Assembly: GCA_027326105.1 (NCBI GenBank)
Contig: DAHWFB010000118.1
Coordinates: forward strand, 1 to 56,911
Length of the DNA: 56,911 bases
Direction: 5' to 3'
From: Acetobacteraceae bacterium
GTDB lineage: Bacteria; Pseudomonadota; Alphaproteobacteria; Acetobacterales; Acetobacteraceae
The position numbers were made by a program, and so were the translations under genes. Below are positions 56,793-56,911 of the stretch, piece by piece (position 1 is the first letter of the stretch; the number at the start of each line of letters is the position of its first letter). The notes below the pieces were generated by a model, which did not search any database, was not told the origin of the DNA, and saw only the letters and a list, made by a program, of their open reading frames with translations.

Positions 56793-56911
56793 GCGGTCCC
56801 TGCGCCCGTCCGCGCGAGCCTGCGCACGATGCCCCACCCCGCCCCTTGGCCCGCCCGCGCCTTCGCCCACGACCATCCCGGCGCCGTCGGGGAGGGCGCA
56901 ACTGGACCCGA

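Noticed and set aside
56829-56911. Possible start of a truncated gene (ATG at 56829) at the window end
   Set aside because: Only 27 codons are visible, there is no ribosome site, and the translation is Pro/Ala-rich without any motif.

Overview
The window looks like chromosomal DNA from a GC-rich alphaproteobacterium, most probably of the Rhodospirillales/Acetobacteraceae type. This rests on very high GC in third positions, HslUV, a complete alphaproteobacterial-style Cpa/Tad pilus locus, TRAP importers with fused membrane subunits, and dense operons joined by 1-4 nt overlaps. The family-level placement is inference. I saw no insertion sequences, prophage genes, CRISPR arrays or rRNA, and one tRNA.

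Region 1 (1-7273) is a nitrogen-scavenging locus. The end of a BmpA-type ABC importer (permease, permease, ATPase) has a biuret hydrolase gene set between its subunit genes. It is followed by a second, opposite-strand cysteine hydrolase of the same family and by an allophanate hydrolase. Together they would import biuret or a related ureide and take it through allophanate to ammonia and CO2. A DAO-type flavoprotein oxidoreductase follows. Region 2 (7321-17658) has tRNA-Gly(UCC), a small secreted transglycosylase-like protein and a full tad/cpa pilus operon: pilin, prepilin peptidase, CpaB, secretin, a minimal CpaD-like lipoprotein, CpaE, CpaF, TadB, TadC, and a TadD with an extra RodZ-like C-terminal domain.

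Region 3 (17675-24727) is mixed housekeeping: ThpR, two exported proteins of unknown function, a small conserved protein, a c-type cytochrome, an agmatinase-family ureohydrolase, HslU, HslV and an MFS carrier. Region 4 (24764-31502) is a catabolic operon made of a TRAP importer, a split transketolase and an SDR dehydrogenase, read away from a divergent LysR regulator. No sugar kinase is present.

Region 5 (31844-44079) is the most unusual part. A DcaP-like porin, a taurine/nitrate-type ABC importer, an MFS carrier and a two-component system lie in one direction ahead of two genes that resemble ATP-citrate lyase. The small subunit keeps the citrate-pocket signature. The 904-residue large subunit carries what looks like two citrate-synthase-like modules, and the canonical catalytic His position reads as Asn. 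I propose this as a candidate uptake-and-cleavage system for a tricarboxylate-like substrate.

Region 6 (44171-56676) holds Slt transglycosylase, pgpA-pncC-panB in an overlapping operon, two palindromic repeat elements, and an operon of a GGDEF-EAL enzyme with a separate BLUF photoreceptor. On the minus strand follow a GNAT acetyltransferase, an RsmB-type methyltransferase, guaB, and a second TRAP importer with fused QM subunit. The last 235 bases upstream of that importer hold evenly spaced CTAG motifs and a 16-bp tandem repeat.
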